A stretch of DNA of 22,590 nt from Candidatus Poribacteria bacterium. GTDB lineage: Bacteria > Poribacteria > WGA-4E > GCA-2687025. This document shows, piece after piece, positions 15,480-22,590 of the stretch. Where the stretch lies: positions 1 to 22,590 of the forward strand of contig JAQBWJ010000002.1 of NCBI GenBank assembly GCA_027625215.1, read 5' to 3'. Within the stretch, counting starts at the first letter, position 1. Each line of letters opens with the position of its first letter. Made by a program: the position numbers and the translations under genes. The notes below the pieces were generated by a model. The model did no database searches and was not told the origin of the DNA. It saw only the letters and a list, made by a program, of their open reading frames with translations.

Positions 15480-17687
15480 ATGCGATACGGAGAACGAATT
15501 CGGAATGTGTATGCGACGTTGGCGGCAATCTGCTGCGTCGCCGTCGCGCTGATTGTCGCTCCGACGGCGGACGCGGCATGGACGCATTGGCGAGGACCCA
15601 CACAAACAGGCGCGTCGCCCGAAACGGGGCTCGTGTCGAGTTGGTCGCCGGAGGGCGAGAACGTCCTATGGAAAGGCGACGCCATTGTGCGCTCGACGCC
15701 GATCATCATGGACGGCAGAGCCTACGTGATGGCTCGCGTCGGGAAAGATATTACCGAGCAGGAACAGGTCGTCTGCTTCGACGTGATGACGGGCAAAATG
15801 CTGTGGGAAGACCGTTTCAACCTGTACCACACGACCGTCCCGTTCAACCGCGTCGGCTGGACAAGTCCGGCGGGCGACCCTGAAACGAACACGATCTTCG
15901 TGCATGGCGTCGGCGGTGTGTTCAACTGCTACACGGCGGACGGCGAGATCGTTTGGTCGCGTTCGCTGACGGAAGATGTCGGTCGCATCTCCGGCTACGG
16001 CGGGCGCACGAACACGCCCATTGTGGACGGCGATCTTGTCATCTTCGGGTTCTTGAGCTCGTCGTGGGGCGACCAAGTCGCCGGACGCGCTCGCTTCCAC
16101 GCTTTCGACAAACGCACCGGCGATACCGTGTGGATTTCGACCCTGCCGGGGCGACCGCTCGACACGTTTTACAGCGTCCCCGTCATCGCGGATATCGACG
16201 ATCAACACCTGTTGATTACCGGATCGGCGGATGGGAACGTCTACGCGCTCCAAGCGAACACGGGTAAAATCGTCTGGACGTTTCAGTTCAGTAAACGCGG
16301 GTTGAACACCTCGCCCGTCGTGGACGGTTATCGCGTCTACATCGGTCACAGCGAAGAGAATATCGACACGAACGCGATGGGTCGAGTCGTCTGCATCGAC
16401 GGCAGAGGTTCCGGCGACATCACCAAGACAAACGAACTCTGGCGCATCGACGGCATGGGCGTCGGCTACACGGGGCTTGCGGTTGACAAGGGCGTCGTCT
16501 ACGCCATCGACAACGCCTCGAACCTCCACGCGATCAACGGCGAGTCCGGCAAGATCAACTGGACGCACAGTCTCGGCACGGTCGGCAAAGGCTCCCCGAC
16601 GATTGCGGACGGTAAAATCTACGCGCCGGAAGTGAACGGGCGCATCCATATCCTCGAACCGCGGGCGACGGAAGCCGTCTCGCTTGATCATGACGAGGTG
16701 AAGATGCCGGACGGTCGGTTGGCGGAGGTTTACGGGTCGCCCGCCGTTGCGTACGGTCGCGTGTTCATCCCGACGGAAGCCGGGTTGTTCTGCATCGGCA
16801 AAGAGGGACTCGGACCGCTGGAATCAGTCGGCGGATTTGGAAGGATGATTTCCGACGGCGAGGCGGCTCAACTACAAATTATCCCCGCCGAAGTGACGAT
16901 TTATCCGGGTGAATCGGCGAAGTTTTATCTTCGTCGCTTTACGGCGAACGGCGTCTTGATCGGCGATGTGAAACCTGAGTCGTGGACATTGAACGGCATC
17001 AGCGGAACGATCAGCGATGGCGAGTATTCGTCGGATGCGTCAGCGGGTCCGCAAGCGGGGACGGTCTCGGTAAAACTCCGTGATTTGACCGCCACCGCTC
17101 GCGTTCGCGTCGTGCCGACGTTGCCGTACGAGGAAGATTTCACGAACGTCGCCGTCGATTCCAGCCCCAACTTTTGGATCGGCTCCATCGGCAAGTTCAT
17201 GGTGGTCGAGCAGGACGGTAATCGTCTCCTCAAAAAGCCGCCTTCCGACCGAGGACTGGACACGGCGTACGTCTACATCGGCAAATCGGACGAGAAGGGC
17301 TACACGGTCGAGGCGGACGTGATGGGCGCGAAGCCGCGCCGTCAGATGCCCGACGTGGGGTTGATCGCCAACCGATACACGATGACGCTCAAAGGCAACC
17401 ACCAGCAACTGCAAATCTTCTCGTGGGCGTCCGATCTTCGGATGGCAAAAGACATGCCGTTCAAGTGGGAACCGGACGTGTGGTATTCGATGAAGATGGC
17501 GGTCGAGTACGCCGACGGCAAGGCGCTCGTTCACGGCAAGGTCTGGCGAAAGGGCGACCCGGAACCGGACGCTTGGACGCTTACCGCCGAAGACCCGCTC
17601 CCCAATCTTGAGGGCAGCCCCGGCATCTACGGCTCCTCCGTGGCGGACATCTATTACGACAACCTACGCATAACGAAGAGTGAATAA
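15480..17687 (+). CDS. exported PQQ-like beta-propeller protein 3 with C-terminal add-on domains
   Basis: This is a 735-residue protein with a signal peptide (residues 1-32, cleavage after TADA) and the 'WTHWRGPTQTGASPETGL' opening. Propeller blades run to about residue 450 ('TGKMLWEDRF', 'DGEIVWSRSL', 'TGDTVWISTL', 'TGKIVWTFQF', 'SGKINWTHSL'). A bacterial Ig-like segment follows at ~463-545 ('LQIIPAEVTIYPGESAKF' to 'ARVRVVP'). A C-terminal all-beta domain at ~547-735 ('LPYEEDFTNV...SPNFWIGSIGKF') resembles the concanavalin-like domains of DUF1080-type proteins. The add-ons suggest binding to a polymer or surface glycan; that is inference. The ribosome site (GGGAACGGAAC) is modest. The 149-bp gap before it holds no gene or convincing promoter. 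The TAA overlaps the next ATG (TAATG). Confidence 0.82.
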   Translation: MRYGERIRNVYATLAAICCVAVALIVAPTADAAWTHWRGPTQTGASPETGLVSSWSPEGENVLWKGDAIVRSTPIIMDGRAYVMARVGKDITEQEQVVCFDVMTGKMLWEDRFNLYHTTVPFNRVGWTSPAGDPETNTIFVHGVGGVFNCYTADGEIVWSRSLTEDVGRISGYGGRTNTPIVDGDLVIFGFLSSSWGDQVAGRARFHAFDKRTGDTVWISTLPGRPLDTFYSVPVIADIDDQHLLITGSADGNVYALQANTGKIVWTFQFSKRGLNTSPVVDGYRVYIGHSEENIDTNAMGRVVCIDGRGSGDITKTNELWRIDGMGVGYTGLAVDKGVVYAIDNASNLHAINGESGKINWTHSLGTVGKGSPTIADGKIYAPEVNGRIHILEPRATEAVSLDHDEVKMPDGRLAEVYGSPAVAYGRVFIPTEAGLFCIGKEGLGPLESVGGFGRMISDGEAAQLQIIPAEVTIYPGESAKFYLRRFTANGVLIGDVKPESWTLNGISGTISDGEYSSDASAGPQAGTVSVKLRDLTATARVRVVPTLPYEEDFTNVAVDSSPNFWIGSIGKFMVVEQDGNRLLKKPPSDRGLDTAYVYIGKSDEKGYTVEADVMGAKPRRQMPDVGLIANRYTMTLKGNHQQLQIFSWASDLRMAKDMPFKWEPDVWYSMKMAVEYADGKALVHGKVWRKGDPEPDAWTLTAEDPLPNLEGSPGIYGSSVADIYYDNLRITKSE

Positions 17688-19126
17688 TGCGATACGCACG
17701 ACTGACAGCGACCGTATTCGGCGTCCTCGTGGCGATGCAAGGGATGGCTCGGCAGGGAGTAGCGCAGGACGCGGCGATGTGGGGGTTCTCGCCCTCGCGC
17801 AACATGATCTCCGACGCGACGAACGTGCCGACGAGTTGGGACGTTGAGACGGGCGAGAACATCAAGTGGAAGGCGACGCTTGGCGCGCAGACGTACGCGG
17901 GTCCCGTCGTTTCGGGCGGCAAGGTGTTCGTCGGCACGAACAACGAGGCGTTCAAGAACCCGAAACTGACCGCCGACCGCGGCGTCATCATGGCGTTCGA
18001 TGAGGCGTCCGGCGAGTTCCTCTGGCAGATAACCCACACGAAACTCCCGGCGGGTCGCGTGAACGATTGGCCCCAACAGGGCATCTGCTCGACTCCGTTC
18101 GTGGACGGTGACCGCCTGTGGTACGTCTCAAACCGATGCACCGTCGTCTGCGTCGATACGGAAGGCTTCCGCGACGGAGAGAACGATGGACCGTTCACGT
18201 CTGAGGCGGAAACGAGCGAAATAGACGGCGATGTGATCTGGGAATACGACATGATGGCGGAATTGGATGTTTTTCCGCACAACCTCGCCGTCTGCTCTCC
18301 GGTGATCGTCGGCGATGTGATGCTGCTCGTCACGGGCAACGGCGTCGATGAGGGACACGTCAACATTCCCTCGCCGTTCGCGCCGAGTTTCATCGCCATC
18401 AACAAGAATACGGGCGAACTCCTGTGGGAAGACGACTCGCCCGGCTTCAACATCGTGCATGGTCAGTGGTCGAACCCGTCGTACGGCGTCGTGAACGGGC
18501 AACCGCAAGCGTACTTTCCCGGCGGCGACGGGTGGGTTTACGCGCTTGACCCGGCGACGGGCGAGCATCTTTGGAAGTTCGACTGCAACCCGAAAGACTC
18601 CGTATGGGAACTCGGCGGCGGCGGCACGCGCAACAACCTGATCTCGTCGCCCGTGTTCTATAAGAACATCGTCTACATCGCCGTCGGGCAAGACCCCGAA
18701 CACGGCGAGGGCATCGGACACCTTTACGCCATCGACGCGACGAAAACGGGCGATATCACCGAATCCGGGTTGATCTGGCATCGCGGCAACGACAAGTTCA
18801 ACCGCAGCATGACGACCGTTGCCGTCACGGACGACCTGCTCTACACCGCCGACTTGAGCGGCTACGTCTACTGCCTCGACACGGCGACAGGCGACCTCCA
18901 CTGGCGCTACGACATGGCGGCGGCGATCTGGGGCTCCGGCGTGTTGGTGGACGGCAAGTTGTACATCGGCGATGAAGACGGCGATCTCGTCATCCTGAAG
19001 GCAGGCAAGGAGCTCGAAGTGGTGTTCGAGACGAATATGGGCAGCGCGATGTACACGAACCCGATACCCGCTGACGGTCGTCTCTATCTCGCCAGCCGCA
19101 ACGTTCTCTACTCGGTCGGGGAGTGA
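17687..19126 (+). CDS. exported PQQ-like beta-propeller protein 4
   Basis: This 479-residue protein has a signal peptide (residues ~1-26, cleavage near GVAQ). Unlike its neighbours it lacks the WRGP opening and starts 'DAAMWGFSPSRNMISDATN'. Repeats include 'ASGEFLWQITH', 'DGDVIWEYDM', 'NTGELLWEDDS', 'ATGEHLWKFDC', 'ESGLIWHRGN' and 'ATGDLHWRYDM', which indicate a PQQ-like propeller. A stretch at ~155-185 is acidic. The 'GDITESGLIW' segment matches the equivalent insert in the other three propellers. It is translationally coupled to propeller 3 by a one-base overlap, so the two are probably made in similar amounts. Quinoprotein activity is not shown. Confidence 0.85.
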   Translation: MRYARLTATVFGVLVAMQGMARQGVAQDAAMWGFSPSRNMISDATNVPTSWDVETGENIKWKATLGAQTYAGPVVSGGKVFVGTNNEAFKNPKLTADRGVIMAFDEASGEFLWQITHTKLPAGRVNDWPQQGICSTPFVDGDRLWYVSNRCTVVCVDTEGFRDGENDGPFTSEAETSEIDGDVIWEYDMMAELDVFPHNLAVCSPVIVGDVMLLVTGNGVDEGHVNIPSPFAPSFIAINKNTGELLWEDDSPGFNIVHGQWSNPSYGVVNGQPQAYFPGGDGWVYALDPATGEHLWKFDCNPKDSVWELGGGGTRNNLISSPVFYKNIVYIAVGQDPEHGEGIGHLYAIDATKTGDITESGLIWHRGNDKFNRSMTTVAVTDDLLYTADLSGYVYCLDTATGDLHWRYDMAAAIWGSGVLVDGKLYIGDEDGDLVILKAGKELEVVFETNMGSAMYTNPIPADGRLYLASRNVLYSVGE

Positions 19127-19128
19127 GC

Positions 19129-20217
19129 ATGGAAATACTGTCCCCCACGCTGACGAAGCAGGTCGCCGAGTCGCGCGAACGGCTCGACGCCCAAGTGCGC
19201 GAGGTCGTCCAGTGGCATTTCGACCCCGACAAAGGGACGCCGTTCTGGATCGAGTACGCCGAAAAACTCGACTTCGACCCGCGCAAGGAGATCGGCGGCT
19301 ACGACGACCTCAAGATGCTCGGTCACTTCGAGGACGAATGGCTGCGCGGCGGGCCCGTCCGCCGGTGGGTGCCGAAGGCGTACGCCGACAAGCCGATCTA
19401 CGTCTTTGAGACGGGCGGTTCGACCGGGTTGCCGAAGAACCGCATCAGCATCCGCGACTTCCACCTCGACTACGAGATGTTCAGCGATTCGTTGTCGGAT
19501 GACGGGTTCCCCAAAGGCGCGGACTGGCTGATGTTGGGTCCGACGGGACCTCGGCGGTTGAGGCTGGCGGTGGAACATCTCGCTCAAACGCGCGGCGGCA
19601 TCTGCTTCCACGTCGATATGGACCCGCGTTGGGTGAATCAACTGATCCGCGACGGCAAGTTTCAAGAGTTGGACGCCTACAAAGCGCACGTCATCAATCA
19701 GGCGTTGAAAATCCTTCGCGCGCATGAGGGCATCGCGTGCATGTTCACGACGCCGAAACTGCTCGAAGCGTTGTGCGAGCGCATCTCGCTGGAGAAGGTC
19801 GGCATCAAGGGCATCTTCTGCGGCGGCACGGAGATGAACGCGCAGTTCAACCGCTTCGCGCGGGAGGAACTCGTGCCGGGCGTCGATTTCCAACCGACCT
19901 ACGGCAATACGCTGATGGGGTTGGCGATGTCCAAGCCGTTCGATACGGCGGACAACTACGCGATCATCTACTATCCGCCCGTGCCGCGCGCGTTCATCGA
20001 GTTGGTCGATCCCGACGACCCTGAGCGCACCGTCGATTACGGTGAGACGGGTCGCGTCATGCTGACGACGCTCACGAAGGAGTTTTTCGTCCCCCGATTC
20101 CTCGAACGCGACGAGGCGGAACGCGCGATGCCCATCGAGAAGTTCCCGTGGGACGGCGTGCAAAACGTGCGGCTCCTGACGACGTTGCAGGATTCGGTTG
20201 TCGTCGGCGTATATTAA
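19129..20217 (+). CDS. ANL-type acyl-adenylating enzyme, LuxE-sized
   Basis: This is a 362-residue cytosolic enzyme of the adenylate-forming superfamily. 'ETGGSTGLPKN' (~94-104) is the phosphate-binding loop. 'IFCGGTEMNAQF' and 'FQPTYGNTLMG' correspond to the later AMP-binding motifs, and 'DYGETGRVMLTTL' and 'VPRFLERDEAERA' to the conserved GExG and hinge-proximal Asp. It ends soon after, so it lacks most of the C-terminal lid domain of full-length acyl-CoA synthetases (phenylacetate-CoA ligase is ~430). The size fits LuxE-type acyl-protein synthetases (~370). I chose ATG 19129 because GGGGAG ends 5 bases before it; GTG 19123 overlapping the previous stop is an alternative. The neighbours suggest it activates a carboxylate for reduction. 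The acid is unknown. Confidence 0.72.
   Translation: MEILSPTLTKQVAESRERLDAQVREVVQWHFDPDKGTPFWIEYAEKLDFDPRKEIGGYDDLKMLGHFEDEWLRGGPVRRWVPKAYADKPIYVFETGGSTGLPKNRISIRDFHLDYEMFSDSLSDDGFPKGADWLMLGPTGPRRLRLAVEHLAQTRGGICFHVDMDPRWVNQLIRDGKFQELDAYKAHVINQALKILRAHEGIACMFTTPKLLEALCERISLEKVGIKGIFCGGTEMNAQFNRFAREELVPGVDFQPTYGNTLMGLAMSKPFDTADNYAIIYYPPVPRAFIELVDPDDPERTVDYGETGRVMLTTLTKEFFVPRFLERDEAERAMPIEKFPWDGVQNVRLLTTLQDSVVVGVY
20185..20215 (+). promoter_or_regulatory. very tentative internal promoter before the aldehyde dehydrogenase gene
   Basis: TATATT (20210-20215) is a good -10-like hexamer spanning the stop codon of the ANL gene. The only partner is a weak TTGCAG (20185-20190) at 19-base spacing. The 143-bp gap that follows (20218-20360) is unusual in a cluster whose other junctions are tight, and I see no gene in it. 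Confidence 0.15.
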
Positions 20218-20360
20218 GACGAAGGCGCGTTGTCGTCGAACTTGTAAAACAATCGCAAGAGAAACTTCACACCGCCGCGTTCGGTGTGGTGGCAGAATCC
20301 TTCTTTAGAGACGGCGGATTCGTTCGCGTCGTTCCCCGCAAAGGAGCATCGGACCGATCA

Positions 20361-21781
20361 ATGATCCATATTCCTGTGCTGAGAGCCGGAAAACCCTATA
20401 GAAGCCTCTCCGTCAACCGCATCCCGCATGTTGAGACGGGGCAACCATTCGCGGAGGTCAGTCAGGCGAATCGCGGACTGATCGCGCGCGACCTCCTCGA
20501 CGTCCGCAAGAGCAAGCGCGCGCTCGAAGCGTTGACGGTCGCCGAACTGCTGGCGATCTGCAAACGCGCCGCGACGCTGTTCATGGAGGCGGAACTACCC
20601 ATCGGCGATGCGACCCAATCGCCGGAGGACTACGTCACGCAGACCTCCGCGACGACGGGACTGCCCCAAACGCTCGTCCGCCGCAACATGGACAAGGTTC
20701 GGCTGAACATGGACGAGATGGAGGCGATCCTCGGCGGACTGACACGCGGACTCGACCTCTCCATTCTCGACTTCGGCTGGGGCGTGCAGGACAACCGCCG
20801 ACTTAGTTACGCCGTCGAAGCGAACGCGCTCGGCGCGATCCTGCCGAGCAACTCGCCGGGCGTTCATTCGTTGTGGATTCCGGCAATCGCGCTGAAGGTG
20901 CCCGTCGTGTTGAAGCCCGGCAGCGGCGATCCCTGGACGCCGTTTCGCATCGTTCAAGCGTTGATCGAAGCGGGCTGCCCCCGCGAGGCGTTCAACTACT
21001 ACCCCTGTGCGTACGACGGCGCGACCGAAATCCTCCTCCGCACCGAGCGGTCGATGTTGTTCGGCGGCGCGTCTACGGTGAAGGCGTGGGAGAACGACCA
21101 TCGCGTCCAAATACACGGACCGGGTTGGAGCAAAGTCGTCATCGGCGACGACCGCGCGGACAGTTGGGAAGACTATCTCGACCTGATCGCGGAGTCCGTC
21201 GCGGCGAACGGCGGGCGTTCTTGCATCAACGCATCCGGCGTGTGGACGACTAGGCACGGGCGAGAACTAGCCGACGCGCTCGCCGTGAAGTTGGCGCAGA
21301 TTCAGGCGCGACCGCTTGATCACCCAGACGCCGAGATCGCCGCGTTTGCGAACCCTAAGGTTGCCGAACGCATCTCCGATATGATCGACAGCCAGTTGAA
21401 AACGCCCGGCGCGACCGATCTCACGCTGAAACATCGCGGGACGCCGCGCTTCGCGCAGTTGGGTGAATGCGGGTTCCTCAACCCGACGGTCATCTGGTGC
21501 GACGATCCGACGCACTCTTTGGCGAACACGGAACTGCTTTTCCCGTTCGTGAGCGTCGTCGAAGCGCCGCAGGAGGAGATGCTCGAACGCATGGGGTCTT
21601 CTCTCGTCGTGACGGCTCTCACCGACGATCAATCGTTCATCCGCGACCTCCTCGCGTCGCCGCATGTGGACAGGCTGAACTTAGGCGCGATTCCCACCAA
21701 TCGAATCTCATGGGATCAACCGCACGAGGGCAACCTGTTCGAGCACCTTTACCGCCAACGGGCGTTCCAAGCGACGGCGTA

Positions 21782-21782
<1 letters not shown>
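20361..21782 (+). CDS. aldehyde dehydrogenase superfamily enzyme (possible acyl reductase)
   Basis: This 473-residue cytosolic protein has ALDH architecture. 'GAILPSNSPGVHSLWIPAIALKVPVVLKPG' in part (~155-185) is the NAD-binding region with its conserved Lys. 'MLFGGASTVKAWE' follows at ~233, and the catalytic cysteine is Cys288 in 'NGGRSCINASG'. Its position after an acyl-activating enzyme and before an alcohol dehydrogenase fits reduction of an activated acid to aldehyde, as LuxC does, although oxidation in the other direction is equally possible from sequence. I chose ATG 20361 (MIHIPVLRAGKPY) because the conserved part starts there. AAAGGAG lies ~14 bases upstream, further than ideal. An in-frame extension upstream has no start with a ribosome site. 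The TAA overlaps the next ATG by one base. Confidence 0.82.

Positions 21783-22590
<808 letters not shown>

Noticed and set aside
11218..19126. Calling the propellers PQQ-dependent dehydrogenases
   Set aside because: The repeats show the fold only. I could not see the catalytic residues or the fused cytochrome of quinoprotein dehydrogenases, and no PQQ biosynthesis gene is in the window.
20218..20360. tRNA or small RNA in the gap before the aldehyde dehydrogenase
   Set aside because: No cloverleaf, no T-arm consensus and only very short stems are seen.
20641..20690. TSATTGLP stretch in the aldehyde dehydrogenase, resembling the adenylation-enzyme phosphate loop
   Set aside because: The rest of the protein has clear ALDH order and no other adenylation motifs, so the short resemblance is most likely chance.

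Overview
This 22.6 kb window is GC-rich, gene-dense bacterial DNA with 16 protein genes, two of them cut by the window edges. I see no rRNA, tRNA, insertion sequence, phage gene or CRISPR array. Several exported proteins of the 'WxxWRGP' PQQ-like beta-propeller type, a di-heme DHOR-family lipoprotein, a Gfo/Idh/MocA oxidoreductase beside a xylose-isomerase-like TIM barrel, and an AddAB-type recombination pair suggest a Gram-negative bacterium from an uncultured PVC-, Poribacteria- or Latescibacteria-like lineage. That placement rests on gene content only; no marker gene in the window fixes the taxonomy.

Layout. (1) 1-635: the 3' end of a DUF1015 gene (+) and a convergent pentapeptide-repeat gene (-). 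(2) 636-8440 (+): addB and addA overlapping by ATGA, then a TerC-family membrane protein. AddB keeps its nuclease motif and four-cysteine iron-sulphur pattern but shows no Walker A. AddA keeps its helicase motifs but has Arg in place of the nuclease Lys. (3) 8450-10987 (-): an isochorismatase-like cysteine hydrolase, a TIM-barrel isomerase/epimerase and a Gfo/Idh/MocA oxidoreductase. A symmetric hairpin containing both stop codons separates this set from the TerC gene. (4) 11218-19126 (+): four exported PQQ-like beta-propeller proteins, with a di-heme cytochrome-like lipoprotein between the first and second. The cytochrome gene carries an apparent 2-nt frameshift that scrambles its last ~39 residues. 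(5) 19129-22590 (+): a LuxE-sized acyl-adenylating (ANL) enzyme, an aldehyde dehydrogenase superfamily enzyme and an iron-type alcohol dehydrogenase that runs off the window.

How the genes may work together. AddB and AddA would process double-strand breaks, probably with one active nuclease. The (-) strand trio looks catabolic, acting on a sugar- or polyol-like compound plus an amide or ester. Block 5 has the enzyme types needed to interconvert carboxylate, aldehyde and alcohol, in the order acid activation, acyl reduction, aldehyde reduction. It follows the propeller/cytochrome block on the same strand almost without a gap (2 nt), so a joint periplasmic/cytoplasmic redox pathway is possible but is inference. 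Blocks 4 and 5 are the part most worth following up.
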